In this document: positions 21,781 to 33,164 of the stretch, piece after piece
How the letters are laid out: each line of letters starts with the position of its first letter
Position numbering within the stretch: the first letter of the stretch is position 1
Assembly: GCF_023898315.1 (NCBI RefSeq)
Contig: NC_064618.1
Location: 184,503,548 to 184,567,547, forward strand
Length of the DNA: 64,000 bases
Direction of reading: 5' to 3'
From: Schistocerca nitens
Lineage: Eukaryota > Arthropoda > Insecta > Orthoptera > Acrididae
Position numbers and translations under genes: made by a program
Notes under the pieces: generated by a model
Database searches by the model: none
Told to the model about the DNA's origin: nothing
Seen by the model: the letters and a program-made list of their open reading frames with translations, nothing else

Positions 21781-23200
21781 CATATACTAAAAATAAATGT
21801 TCATATTCGAATGTGTGAATCTATGTTTGTAAATGAATTACTTCCACTGTGATTTTCCTTCAAGTAAACATACAGAATGGGTGCATTTTAAATTGTGTAG
21901 TTTATTTAATGATATACTATGCCAGTTAGGTATTAATTATCATAAGTTGTTGCCAAAGAAAGAGAAGACAGTTGACAATGGAAGTACGTTAGTGGAGAAA
22001 TAATTTATGTAACGAGGAATGAATAAGTTGGTTGAGAATAGGTTTAGACCTTGATGTGTGGGGGAGGAAGGAGGAAAATGGGCAGAAACGAGAAGTTAAT
22101 TAAGTGAGACTACTTTGGAAACTTCGACAGCACACCGAAAAGAGGTGTCAGAGACTGAGTGTTGACGTCATGTTGGAACAATCTGGTGAGCTAGTAGGTG
22201 AACATTATGCATATGAAGTATTCAGACACTGAAGATGCTGGTCAAGATGAGGGGGAACAGATAGGCTGATGGAAAAAGAAGAAGCTACTTTATTTCAATG
22301 TAGGAGATTACGAAAGAGATGCGGGAAGCGGAGGAGATTACGAGTTGTTTAGTGACTTATGCCAGATAAGTTGTGTTTGGAGAACATGACTGTCTACACT
22401 CTTATTTGAAAAAATGTGGACATCATAGGTTAGCGAAAAGTATAATGGCGAGTGCAGTCTAAAGAAGAATCTTATTTTTCGTCAAAGCGGAAGTTGTATG
22501 TGAACTGTGTCGTGAAGAATGACTGCGTTAAACTACTGAACTATTCTTCTGGGTCAGACACTAATCTTTGCCTTTAGTATGCAATGGACTGTTTGGAATG
22601 GTACGAAATATACGAAACTGAAGTTTTTGAATAAATGGGCACCCCACCAGTCGAACACGGCGCTATATAAATAATTACTTCATTTGCAACTAATAATTAT
22701 AACAGTTGTTAGTCCCATGCTTTTAAGTTGGTTAGTTCCTCCAAGTACATTGCCAAGAAAAAGCCATTAGCGCTTATTTTTCGCTGGGCAGCAAGTCAGA
22801 TTTTGAATTGTGGACACGAGGACGGTTGTCGGATGGTTGTTTGCTTCAAAATTTTTAATTTTTATTTTTTGTAATTGTTTTGTTACGCATATATTTGGGT
22901 TTAAATTAATATCAAATTCATTAATTTATGTTGAGTGGTTTCCGTTTTACAAGCGTTTTAGTAAAACTCTGCAACGCACACTTTTCGTGAACTCAACCTT
23001 CTTTTTACTCGCTAGTGACTACTTGTTATAGTACAGCCGTTTGAAAGCTTAGTAGGTAACACTGATGAAGTACTGTTTGCAACAATGATGAAAACAGCTC
23101 CCAGGTTACTTTGTTACTTTCGTGACTGAAAGTGAAGTTTGCTTACGATTTTCGTATTTCAGTGTTTGGATCTCAGGAAATAAGTTTATATTTTGTAAAA
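21781..23200. other. no recognisable gene
   Basis: Includes a purine-rich stretch (about 22000-22370) and AT-rich sequence. It may include the 5' non-coding part of the Mutator-like element that follows, but I could not find its terminal repeat. Confidence 0.4.
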
Positions 23201-24962
23201 ATGCCGCGAATACAAAACGAGAAAAGAAAACTTGAGTTCAGTGGGGGGAGATGTAACCAAAACCAGTTTTTTGCATCTTAGTGAATCTGAAGTGGAAGTT
23301 CATTGTGAAGTTGAGCGTAGACATAGTACTCGTACTGAAGCTGCTTGTGCTTCTAAAACAAGCTCTTCTTCTAAGAAGCTTACCTGTAACTGGGCTAAAT
23401 ATAAGATATATGGAAAAGAAGAAGGCTGCTATGATATTGTTAATATCAACAGTTTAGGTGGCCTAGTTAGCCAAATTGCGGTGTGCGTAAAATGTAAAGG
23501 ATCCCTTACCGTCTCTCCTGGAACCAGGCTAGGCTTACAAGTACTGATAGTGATAAAGGGCAGTGACTGTTCTTTTGAAGTGTCCACTACTAATTCCCCA
23601 TGCTTACCAGAATCTAAACAATCAGAAGTGAATGTTAGACTAGCCTACGCATTCCGATGTAATGGAAAAGGCGAAGAAGCGGCGAAAACTTTCTGCGATA
23701 TAATGAACTTGCCGACTCCCCCAGCTTTCAAATATTACAATAAGATGCTTCGAGATGCTGCAAAAGAGGTCTGTGAAAAGAGTATGATGGCTGCTGTTGA
23801 AGAAAGTGTCAGTAAAAATGATGGTAATAGAGACTTGACAGCAACATTTGAAGGATCGTGGCAACGTAGGGCCACACTTTACTTAATGGAATTGTAATTG
23901 CAATAGCAGAAAACACAGGCAAAGTAATTGATGTTAAAATTTTATCCAAGTATTGCAGATGCAAATATAGAATGACCAACGATCAGGATGCTGATTGAAT
24001 AGCTAAATACTTTGGAGTAAGTCGAGGAATGGAGGTAAAAGGACTTGCTGAAATGTTCCAAGAATCGCTGCCGAAATACGGGGTATGGTACAAGTATTAT
24101 TTCGGAGACGGGGACAGTACTTCTTACCCTAGGGTTTGTGAGGCCAAACCATATGGTCCCGACTTCTCAAATGAGAAATTTCAATGTTGCGGTCACGTCC
24201 AGAAGCGGATGGGTAGTCGCCTCAGGAAATGGAGACAGAAACTTGGGAAAACAAAACTTTCCGACGGCAAAACCATCGGGGGTCGTGGCCGCCTTAATGG
24301 TGAGGCTATAAATCAAATACAACTATATTATAGCCTAGCTATAAAAAGGAACGCTACAAAAACTCTAAAGGACAGCGGTCTGCCCAGAGTTTTTTCATTT
24401 GACGGCTACCAACGAAGACACATCTGGACACGGACTATGTCCCAAAGGTGAGACAAGCTAGTGCAAACTTTGAAAATCCGAAGAGAAAAACGAGCCTGAT
24501 GACCACAGTGACCTCACTCATCTTCCTTTCGCTCTCATGGAACAGATAAAACCCATATTTATAGACTTGGCACATCCTGACCTGTTGCGTAAGTGCCTAC
24601 GTGGTGAAACGCAAAATGCGTCAGAATCGTTCAACAATGTTGTATCGTCGCGGCTACCAAAAGCAATTTTATTTTGATGACTACATTTCAGTTGGGAGTG
24701 TACAAAGCTATTACAAATTTCAATGAAGGAAATTTAGCAAAGCGTTAAATTTTTAGTCATCTAGGTATATCTCCAGGCAAGAACTGTGTCAAGTTTTACA
24801 AAAGGGACGAAGAACTTCGGATTAAAAGAGCGGGCAAAGCTGTCACAGAAATTGAGAGAAAGTGTCGCCAGGCCACACAGCAAGCGAGAAGAAAGATTGA
24901 CGACCAGTTTGAAGAACTAGAAGATCCAGATAGACCTTCATATGAAGCTGGAATGTACTAAA
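23201..24962 (+). pseudogene. Mutator-like (MULE) transposase, decayed
   Basis: Starts MPRIQNEKRKLEFSGG, then shifts frame at the G6 run near 23242. From there to about 23870 the frame is open: GLVSQIAVCVKCKG, LAYAFRCNGKGEEAAKTFC, MNLPTPPAF and FEGSWQRR, where the first catalytic Asp of the family is replaced (D.TWQ to E.SWQ). After a second frameshift near 23875 come NGIVIAIAENTGKVIDV, a TGA at about 23997, FGDGDST (second Asp), CCGHVQKRMGSRLRK and LSDGKTIGGRGRL. A region is lost near 24380-24480. FNNVVSSRLPK with the Glu-containing QNASESFNN follows, and the end is at about 24960. Related to MULE transposases that are widespread in arthropods. Non-functional. Confidence 0.85.
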
Positions 24963-25797
24963 GTAAGAATAAAATCGTTGTTTAATAGTCTTATCTTTAT
25001 TTGCGTTTCCCCCGACAACTGTGTTTTTCAATGATTAGGAAAATTTTTCTTGGCTACTATTAATGTTATTAACATGATTTTTTTAAAATTGTTCCTTATT
25101 TGTTAGTTGTTGATTTAAACTGAGGAAATACGAATATCTTTTAAAGAACTATGCTATAAATTTAATTACAGTAAGAAAATTGCAGTTCTTATGGCTACTT
25201 TGAAATTATTTTTTTAAACATAAGTTTTTATTACTTTTAAGACTTATCAGTTTAAAACGAAGATAAAGATATAAGGAACATAACAAGAAAAATCATGATA
25301 ATATGTCAATTGGTTAGGGAGAAAAAGTTCCTAAAGTCATATAATTCAACATGACCAAGATAGAAACATCCGATACCCCCTAATCCATAGTGAGAAGCTT
25401 AGTGCACTTCATGGCACAGTTGCAGCCATGCAGAAAACTTCAGATCGAAAACCCTGTAATACGTTTGTAGGAAGACTGTTCAACCAACAAGGAAACCAAC
25501 ATGGAAGTGTGAGCGAATTGATGTACCACACATGGAAATACCTGCACTTACAGTTCTTTTACCACGTGTAACAGGCCGCATTCAGTCTCGCAGCAGGCAG
25601 TGGACATAATTATTTCGTTCAGCGGTGAAGATTTCCATCTTCCCAACTATTCAAGTCCAGCTCCTGTAGCGTAGACTGGACAGTCACCAGTACACTTACA
25701 GCAGTTTCCTTTTCTATAATGTGTTAATTTCAGCGCCATTCCACTTTCTTATGTGAAGAAGTAATATTTATTTATCAGTGTTACGTAATGGTTTATC
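24963..25797. other. no recognisable gene
   Basis: AT-rich to about 25350, then mixed sequence. It may hold the 3' end of the Mutator-like element. No terminal repeat was found by eye. Confidence 0.4.
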
Positions 25798-27163
25798 CAC
25801 TACGGGCCATTAAAATTGCTACACCATGAAGATGACGTGCTACAAAAGCGAAATTTAACACCGACAAGAAGAAGATGCTGTGATATGCAAATGATTAGCT
25901 TTTCAGAGCATTCATACAAGGTTGGCGCCGGTGGCGACACCTACAACGTGCTGGCATGAGGAAAGTGTCCAACCGATTTCTCATACACAAACAGCAGTTG
26001 ACCGGCGTTGTCTGGTGAAACGTTGTGATGCCTCGTGTAAGGAGGAGAAATGCGTACCATCACATTTCCGATTTTGATAAAGGTCGGATTGTAGGCTATC
26101 GGGATTGTAGTTAATCGTATCGCGACATTTCTCCTTGCGTTGGTCGGGATCCAATGACTGTTAGCAGACTATGGAATCGGTGGGTTGAGGAGGGTAATAC
26201 GGAACGCCGTGCTGGATTCCAACGGACTCGTATCACTAGCATTCGAGATGACAGGCGTCTTATCCGCATGGCTGTAACGGATCGTGCAGCCACGCCTCGA
26301 TCTCTGAGTCTACAGATGGGAACGTTTGCAGGACAACAAACATCTGCACGAACAGTTCGATGACGTTTGCAGCAACATGGACTATCAGCTCGGAGACCAT
26401 GGCTGCGATTACCCTTGACGCTGCATCACAGACAGGAGCGCCTGCGATGGTGTACTTAACAACGAACCTGGGTGCACGAATGGCAAAAAGTAATTTTTTC
26501 GGATGAATCCAGTTTCTGTTTACAGTATCATGATGGTTTCATCCGTGTTTGGCGACATCGTATATTCGTGTATTCGTCATCGCCATACTGGCGTATCACC
26601 CGACGTGATGGTATGGGGTGCCATTGGTTACACGTGTCGGTCACCTCTTGTTCGCATTGACGGCATTGTGTTACGACCTGTGGCTGTACCCTTCATTCGA
26701 TCCCTGCGAAACCCTAGATTTCAGCAGGATAATGCACGACCGCATGTTGCAGGTCCTGTACGGGCCTTTCTGGATACAGAAAATGTTCGACTGCTGCCCT
26801 GGCCAGCACATTCTCCAGATCTCTCACCAATAGAGAATGTTTGGTCAATGGTGGCCGAACAACTGGCTCGTCACAAGACGCCAGTCAGTACTCTTGATGA
26901 ACTGTGGTATCGTGTTGAAGCTGCATGGGCAGCTGCACCCGTACACGCCATCCAAGTTCTGTTTGACTGAATGCCCAGTCGTATCAATGCTATTTATTAC
27001 GGCCGGAGGTGGTTGTTCTGGGTAATGATTTCTCAGGATCTATGCACCCAAATTGCGTGAAAATGTAATCACATGTCAGTTCTAGTATAATATATTTGTC
27101 CAATGAATATCCGTTTATCACCTGCATTTCTTCTTGGTGTAGCTATTTTAATGGCCAGTAGTG
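25798..27163 (+). mobile_element. Tc1-like transposon
   Basis: Left end (about 25798-25826, GGCCATTAAAATTGCTACACC) and right end (about 27135-27163) are inverted repeats differing at a few positions. TA lies outside the right end at 27164-27165. The interior carries a plus-strand transposase pseudogene. Length is 1366 bp. Older than the copies at 13753 and 17582, judging by the number of breaks. Confidence 0.88.
26028..26970 (+). pseudogene. Tc1-like transposase, broken
   Basis: Start MPRVRRRNAYHHISDFDKGR. An in-frame TAA about 29 codons in (DCS-stop-SYRDIS) and two more before the catalytic domain break the DNA-binding part. VIFSDESSFCLQYHDG carries the first Asp. A frameshift follows VWRH near 26555. 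The other frame continues with VSPDVMVWGAIGYTC, FQQDNARPHVAG (second Asp) and DLSPIENVWS (Glu, 34 residues on), ending at a stop at 26968-26970. The terminal RINAIYYG residues come after it. Confidence 0.9.
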
Positions 27164-27280
27164 TACTATTCTAAGTCCTTGAAAACTTAATTGGGCAATA
27201 GCACTTGTGTTACATGCCTGTGTAGGAAACAGTTGCTGTTAATTTATCAGTTTTCAGCAGTGTTAGGCCTCTTTATTTTC

Positions 27281-27340
27281 ATATGAAGATGGTATCAGTT
27301 CTTTCGGACATATTCTAAACGACGGATACCATCTTCATAT
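27281..27340. repeat. 16-bp perfect inverted repeat (hairpin)
   Basis: ATATGAAGATGGTATC (27281-27296) and its exact complement (27325-27340) enclose a 28-base spacer. It lies at the left of a repeat that seems to include the tRNA-like segment at 27536. I take it as part of a dispersed repeat and not a terminator. Confidence 0.85.
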
Positions 27341-27535
27341 AGATAAGGCTTATCGGCCAATGATCTTCTTCAGTACGGATGCACTCGCATTGCTCGAACT
27401 CTTACTGGAATCGGTAGAATGATTGCCACGAGTGGGCAGGGGCACTACAAATGTAGTTTGTGGACAGTAAGTTAGAAATGTGGGTCTGACGGGGAGCGTG
27501 TCAGAGATAAGTCCGTGCAGTCGCTCTGTTCACTG

Positions 27536-27690
27536 TGTCCTCGGTGGCTCAGTGGGATAGACTGTCTGCCACGTTAGCAGGAGATCCCAGGTTTGAGCCG
27601 CGGTCGGGACACACATTTTCAACTGTTCCCCTGATATTTATCAACGCCTGTAAGCAGCTAAAGGTCAGGATTTAATTGTAATACCATTCT
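27536..27690 (+). mobile_element. tRNA-derived SINE, family 3
   Basis: TCCTCGGTGGCTCAGTGGGA gives an A-box-like segment and GGTTTGAGCCGCGGTCGGG a B-box-like segment, spaced as in a tRNA. They are followed by ACACATTTTCAACTGTTCCCC and a short tail. With 27281-27535 it may form one composite repeat. No target duplication was found by eye. Confidence 0.65.
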
Positions 27691-27879
27691 TTATTTTCAT
27701 GTAACACTTCGCATCGTGGAACAATTTGCACTGTCAGTTGGTATTCGTGGTGTTAATGCACGGTCCAGTCACACTAACCTGACCACAGGCTACGTTCAGT
27801 GTCAAGGTGCATTACCCACTCACAGCTTGCTGGTGGCAACACGAACAGTGGAGGAAATATACAGGGAAAAAGGGGAGAC

Positions 27880-28265
27880 GGCAAACATGCAATCGTTGTC
27901 TTAATGCAGGAACGAAGCGATTTATCAGACGACCAGAAGGGCATAATGACTGACCTTGGGGAGAAGGATGGAAACCTTTCCGAAACGGCTGTCTGTGAAA
28001 TGATCGCGTACCTCAGCTGTTAAAAATACACGATGCATGGCAAAATGGCGCAATCCAAAATCGGCACCGAGGCAAATGCGGTACACCATAGGCTGTAGAC
28101 GACAAGGGTAAATAGACTTGTAACTGTTCACCAGCTGACAGCCCTGATGAACAAGGGGCTACCAATAGCGTGTCCACAACAACCGTTCAGCTAACATTGC
28201 CGCGCATGGGCCCGCAGCAATAGACACATGTTTCATTTACCGATGCTGACATTTTCCGTCATCTC
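27880..28265 (+). pseudogene. Tc1-like transposase N-terminal fragment
   Basis: The plus strand reads ERSDLSDDQKGIM, like the start of the first helix-turn-helix. After stops, VSTTTVQLTLPRMGP and further on FTDADIFRH match the end of the second helix-turn-helix of the same Tc1 family as the remnant at 6070-6330. The catalytic part is absent. Confidence 0.5.
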
Positions 28266-28603
28266 CTTAGATCGCTTTAATAAAATGGCAGGATCACTCG
28301 TCTGAAAGACACAGTCGGTTTCTTTTTCACCTTTCCCGAAAGTGAGTTTGTTCTCCCATTATTTTCGTTATTGGATGATCGTTAACCTCTGATCTTCCCT
28401 CTTTTTTCACCTTATTCTTAAAGTTTAGCCCCCATGCCTCGCTGTATGCCGCAACTTCGCAGCAGTGTATGATTATTTCGACACTATATTAATAACTCTT
28501 CCATTGCGTGTCCCTTACAACGTTTCACTGGCGTGACTGAGTGAAGTAGTACATCATTAAATACATACACGAAAACTAATGGGACTATTTCTCCTAATAA
28601 TTC
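28266..28603. other. no recognisable gene
   Basis: About 340 bases without a supported feature, bordering the LINE tail array. Confidence 0.45.
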
Positions 28604-28604
28604 A

Positions 28605-28639
<35 letters not shown>
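28604..28639. repeat. (CAT)12 array, tail of an RTE LINE
   Basis: Pure trinucleotide array. It sits exactly after the 3' end of the minus-strand LINE at 28641-29256. RTE-type LINEs characteristically end in short tandem repeats, so I read it as the element's tail. Confidence 0.9.
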
Positions 28640-28640
28640 G

Positions 28641-29256
28641 CCAATTCAATCATTAAATGATGTGGCCTCTTCGAGTCGTGGATTCAGGTAGGCTTTCAGC
28701 AGTCTTCTCCAAGTGGGACGGTCTTGGGCAGTTCTCTGCCAGGTGTTACCAACGATCTTCTTGATGTCTTTGTCCCATCTGTCTGGTGGTCTTCCTCTAG
28801 GCCTCCGGTGCTCCCTCGGACTCCACTCCAGTACTAGCTTCGTCCATCTGTTGTCTTTTCTTCTTGCGACGTGGCCAGTCCACTGCCATTTCAAGGAACC
28901 TACTGTCTCTAAGATATCAGTAACCTTCGTCACAGACCGGATGTCATCTGCCCTTTTCCTGTCCTTTCTTGTATAGCCCAGCATTGATCTCTCCATGGCT
29001 CTCTGTGCTGACCTAAGTTTCCCTTTTGTAAATGAATTCAGTGTCCATGTCTCGCAGCCATACGTCATCACAGGAAGAATGCATTGATCAAATACTGCTT
29101 TCTTCAAATTTACTGGCATTTTTGATCTGATCACTTTTGAATTCTTCCCAAATGCTTGCCAGCCAAGCTTGATGCGTCGATAGATTTCTGGCCTTATGTC
29201 TCCTTTCATATTTATAATCTGGCCAAGGTAGACATGCTTCTCACCTTCGAGTTATG
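28641..29256 (-). pseudogene. RTE-like LINE, 3' end of reverse transcriptase ORF
   Basis: One open minus frame reads from LEGEKHVYLGQIINMKGDIR to a stop near 28646. It contains LGWQAFGKNSKV, VMTYGCETWTL, RAMERSMLGYTRKDR, WQWTGHVARRKDNRW and RGRPPDRWDKDIKK, the usual C-terminal tail after the reverse transcriptase of RTE-clade non-LTR retrotransposons. The copy is cut off at the 5' side near 29256, missing the endonuclease and catalytic domain. About 190 codons remain uninterrupted, which suggests a fairly recent 5'-truncated insertion. Confidence 0.88.
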
Positions 29257-29550
29257 TTGTGTGACATTAATAATTCACATAACATCCAGTAATTCAGATT
29301 GACAGCAATCTCAGGAAGCACTGGACTATCACACTTCAGCGGGACACTACAGTCGTTACCGTTGAATCGTGACTCATATGCTCTAGGTATCAGCTCGATG
29401 AAAATTTTGAAATTTAGAATTTAAGAGTTTAGTTTGGCTGAAGGGGTGTCCAATACCACAGTTAATAGATCAGCGATCTTACGACAGCCCACTCGCTGGC
29501 CAACAAAGCAACCACCCATCGACAGCGGTTTTTCCCAAGAATCAAACCGT
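29257..29550. other. no recognisable gene
   Basis: Spacer between the LINE fragment and a solo LTR, with no supported feature. Confidence 0.5.
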
Positions 29551-29555
29551 GACTG

Positions 29556-29946
29556 TGTTGTGGACTGACAAGAGCAGCCAGTCCACAATGAAGTAGCCGA
29601 TAGGGCACGCGTCAACTCACGCCGTCTTGCGTTAAATCTGAAACAGGATATGTGGTAAAAGCTATAAAGAAAAGAACGGAGCTTCTCATATACTTATCTT
29701 TAATTTCTTCTTGTACATCTCTATGGTGAACACAAGTGAGACTCTCTCCAGATATGGATAACTGCGCCTTGCTAGGTCGTCCGTACTACTGGGGGCCGAG
29801 TTCTAGTCAGTCTCTCGAGACCTGCCATGTGGTGGCGCTCGGTCTGCGATAACACAGTGGCGACACGCGGGTCCGACATGTACTAGAGGACCGCGGCCGA
29901 TTTAAGCTACCACCTAGCAAGTGTGGTGTCTGACGGTGACACCACA
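29556..29946 (-). mobile_element. solo LTR of an LTR retrotransposon
   Basis: On the minus strand it starts TGTGGTGTCACCG and ends CAGTCCACAACA, the TG...CA form of LTRs. The 5-bp sequence GACTG lies directly outside both ends (29551-29555 and 29947-29951). No internal coding region is attached, so this is a solo LTR left by recombination. The start carries a 9-bp inverted repeat (29922-29930 with 29938-29946). Length is 391 bp. Confidence 0.85.
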
Positions 29947-29951
29947 GACTG

Positions 29952-30789
29952 GTCTGCAGCTATCCTACTGTGGTGTGGGTGAATTACATAATTGTGCCAT
30001 CTGCAACATGGTGGAAGATGCCTGCCTTATTAATTCTGTAATAATTCGATGTCTAATTGCAGCGCAAACCCAATCATATGAGCATACCCACGTTAGTGAG
30101 GTACATTTACTAAGGATCTAACACTAAAATTATCAGAGGAATTACTGAAATTAGGTGAACGCAGTCAACGAATGTACTTACAATACTCACTGAAAATTTA
30201 CAACAACAACTGACCATTTCATATGATACTAACAATGTGTCGAATGATATTCAAACACTACAGTACATACTATATTTATAATTTAGTTCACATATTTTAA
30301 TTATGCAAATGTATCAGAACATCATGTTCTCCACAGTTACACAAGAAATGAATCCGGTATTGCATTTCTCTTATCTCTCCATAACTAATCATATTACGTT
30401 TGTCTACATTATTAACCTTTTTCATATTTATTGAAATAAAAGTTATTTCGGCCCGAAATATAAACGGTAGCAGCTGGCAAATGATAAATTGTTCTTAAGA
30501 TTTGAGGTAATCACAACATTTAGCGTGAAAAGGCGTATAAATTGAGCAGGATAAGTTTATTATTTCGTATATTTTAACGTGTAATCTTTGATACTTATCA
30601 TAAGGACATAAGCACTAAATTCATGATTGACCAGTTATGTCTGAACTTTTGTATATAGATTAATGCGTTTGCTCTCAATGTAAGTGGAAGAGATCATTGA
30701 TTTACTTCACATGTCTAACTTTTATCTCTGTTTTTATTGAAATGGTGGTCTAAATTTTGTATTTTAATAAACTCACAACATTTTTGTAG
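29952..30789. other. AT-rich, repeat-poor stretch
   Basis: No transposon or gene recognised. It is less repeat-like than its surroundings and could be intronic, given the exon-like segment that follows. Confidence 0.4.
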
Positions 30790-30945
30790 GGGAACGCAAG
30801 TTCTCATTGGCACGAGAGACGGGATGCTTGGAAATGAGTGGTTCTTCCGGCGCAAGCAAGCATTCTGGAGGGAACTGAGTTCAGGAACACTAGGTCGAGT
30901 CCGCAGAGGATTCGGCAGACACGTTTGGCGCAACACAGTCTTCAA
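30790..30945 (+). other. candidate internal exon of an unknown gene
   Basis: TTTTTGTAG precedes it and CAA|GTAATG ends it, matching acceptor and donor splice consensus. Length is 156 bp, divisible by three. The plus frame is open through it (starting GTQVLIGTRDGML, later WRELSSGTLGRVRRG and GRHVWR), with a stop directly past the donor, as expected for an exon. It is clearly richer in G+C than the AT-rich flanks, and no transposon motif is seen. I do not recognise the peptide. The minus strand is also open here, so a non-coding exon or chance cannot be excluded. Confidence 0.35.
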
Positions 30946-31489
30946 GTAATGCATCTGCGACCTCATAATGCGATGAAAATTAGATTTTTGGGTGGCAAGT
31001 GACCAAACGAATACCCTAAAGTTCACTCATAAGTAGTTAAGCTCTACGCCAAATGGGACTTCGTCAACGTTGGTTAGCGCGAACTTTAACAGGTGGCGAT
31101 CATCGTAAGATCTACACTGTAGAACTTTAATGTAACTTACTTGCATTACTGGGGCTAGTTGTGCCTAGTTCAAAGTACGATACTCTGTTCTTTTCCCCAG
31201 CCAGCGATTATTCAGTGATACGTGCAGAATCTACTAGCATTGAGATTACTTATTCACTTCAGTGCAATATTTATATTAATTTATTTCATGATATATTAAA
31301 TTACTGTAAGACTACCATTTCCATGTTTTCTCTCTAATGATTAGCTGCATACGTTGTTCAATTGAAATATTTTATGGTCGTTTACATCAGTTTATCACTA
31401 GAAAAAACAACCTTTTCGCTACTCTATTATTATACAAATTTGTTATTTTTAGAAATCTCTTAACTTGCCAGTGCTTAAACTGTTTGCGG
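30946..31489. other. no recognisable gene
   Basis: AT-rich; nothing supported. Possibly intronic if the preceding segment is an exon. Confidence 0.4.
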
Positions 31490-32165
31490 ATGAGTAGCAA
31501 AAACACACCTGTAAAGTTCTGGAACAGCATTAGTAGCGTACTGCTTGACACAGTCGCATCGTTTAAATATCTAGACGTAACGCTGCAAAGCTATATGAAA
31601 TGGAAGGAGCTTGTGAAGACAGTATAGGGAAGGCGAATGGTCTACTTCGGTGTATTGGGAGAATTTTAGGAAAGTGTAATTCACCTGCGAAGGAAACCGA
31701 ACATAGGACACAGGTGCGACCGATTCTTGAATATTGCTCGAGCGTTTGAAATCAGTAGCAGGTCGTATTAAAAGAGGATATCGAAGCAGTTCATAGGTGG
31801 GCTGCCAGGTTTGTTACCGGTAGGTTCGAACAACACGTAATGTTACGAAAATGCTACGGTAACTCAAATTGGAATACCTGATGGGAAGGCGACGATCGTT
31901 TCGAAGAATACTACTGAGAAACTTTAGAGGCCCGGCATTTGAAGCTGACTGACGAAAGCTTCTATTGCCGCTAATGTAGGTTGCGCGTAAGGACCACGAA
32001 GTTAAGGTACGAGAAATTAGGACTTATACGGAGGCGTATAGACAGTCGTTTCTCCCTTGCCCTATTAACAGTGGAACAGGAAAGGAAATGGCTAGTATTG
32101 GTAAGGGGTACCATTCGCCACGCACTGTACGGTGGCTTGCGGAGTATCTATGTAGATACAGGTAT
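31490..32165 (+). pseudogene. non-LTR retrotransposon 3' end (jockey/CR1-like)
   Basis: The plus strand, in shifting frames, gives SFKYLDVTLQSYMKW, IGKANGLLRCIGRILGKC, TQVRPILEYCSSV, then EAVHRWAARFVTGRFE. These are the conserved segments after the reverse transcriptase of jockey/CR1-type LINEs. It ends with a family tail (GGTACCATTCGCCACGC, GTGGCTTGCGGAGTA, then TATGTAGATACAG). The same tail occurs inverted at 49120. 5'-truncated and inactive. Confidence 0.72.
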
Positions 32166-33160
32166 TTCTTCAGCTGTCTTAGTTAATGAGCATGAAAGCA
32201 GACGTATACAGCTGAACCCAGTGACTGTATCATGTCACAGTTTAAAACAGAGAACTCTGTCAACTGTGTAAGTTCCATCTCAGGGATTTATTTACTAGAA
32301 AATATGAAACTTCGGTAAGCTGCATGGTTCTCTCTCTGAGTAAAGCGTAATATGGTCATCCACTATGAAACTGCTTCGATTGTTTTCGTGAGTTCATAAT
32401 AATACCTCCTTTTCAAATCTTAATGAAAAGCATTGTTTACAAAGCACTCTGTTACGCATTTAAGAATACTTCAAAACAATTCAACTGTTATTAGAATAAT
32501 TTGGTGCCTTTGGTTACTGGTACTAAGAGGTCTTTCCTGCATATTCCACCCATCTGTCGTCGTCGCTCTTTGGACAGAATTCATAAGAAGACTCCCAGCG
32601 GTGGGGGCAGTAATTCAGGTTACCGTGGTTCCGAGGGTGGAAACCCTCGACATCTGCCGAGAGTTCTCCGGCAGTGCTCCGGCCATTGTCTCGACACAGT
32701 CGTCTGCTCATCGCAGAAGTTTCTGCCTCCTCGTTAAGCCTCCAGGAAAGCTCGCAGCATTTACAGGCTCCCGCCATTTGTCTTAATGCCCACTGGAGTC
32801 AATTTCGCTGCCGAGTTTGCTGAAAATCTCGACTCTCAGATACGTTTCCGCCCCAAGTAACTGTTCATCCGTTTTACGGCCTCCAGGAGCATTCGGTGGC
32901 CCCAGCTTCAGCAGTGGCATCGACCCTGCATCTCCGGGTTTCTTGTTAACTTCAGTCCCACAATCAGTAATTCGGTGGGTTTCATCTACAACAGCCACAA
33001 TTTTGTATAAAATGATGCGTCTACTGAAACCTACATCGATTTAGAGAAATAAAGAACAAATAAATAACATATTTACGCTTACGCACTATTTTTCACATGT
33101 CACCATCTTTCAAAATTTAGAGTAATGTGAAGAAACTGGAGGATCGTTTTGAATCATTCT
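32166..33160. other. unassigned; GC-richer segment 32570-32960
   Basis: The minus strand of about 32783-32998 has a 71-codon frame (ETHRITDCGTEVNKKPGDAG) and 32523-32777 an 84-codon frame, neither of a family I know. The rise in G+C and the open frames could mark an old retroelement gag or a non-coding repeat. I do not call a gene. Confidence 0.3.
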
Positions 33161-33164
33161 TAAA

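Noticed and set aside
27536..27610. Possible tRNA gene
   Set aside because: A and B boxes are present, but it lacks a proper acceptor and anticodon fold and continues into a SINE-like tail. The other tRNA-like heads in the window are likewise SINEs.
30715..31026. 103-codon minus frame overlapping the exon candidate
   Set aside because: The splice-like signals fit the plus strand; the minus frame shows no motif.
32523..32998. Two adjacent minus frames in a GC-richer region as a host gene
   Set aside because: No recognisable domain, no splice signals I trust, and stops between the frames.
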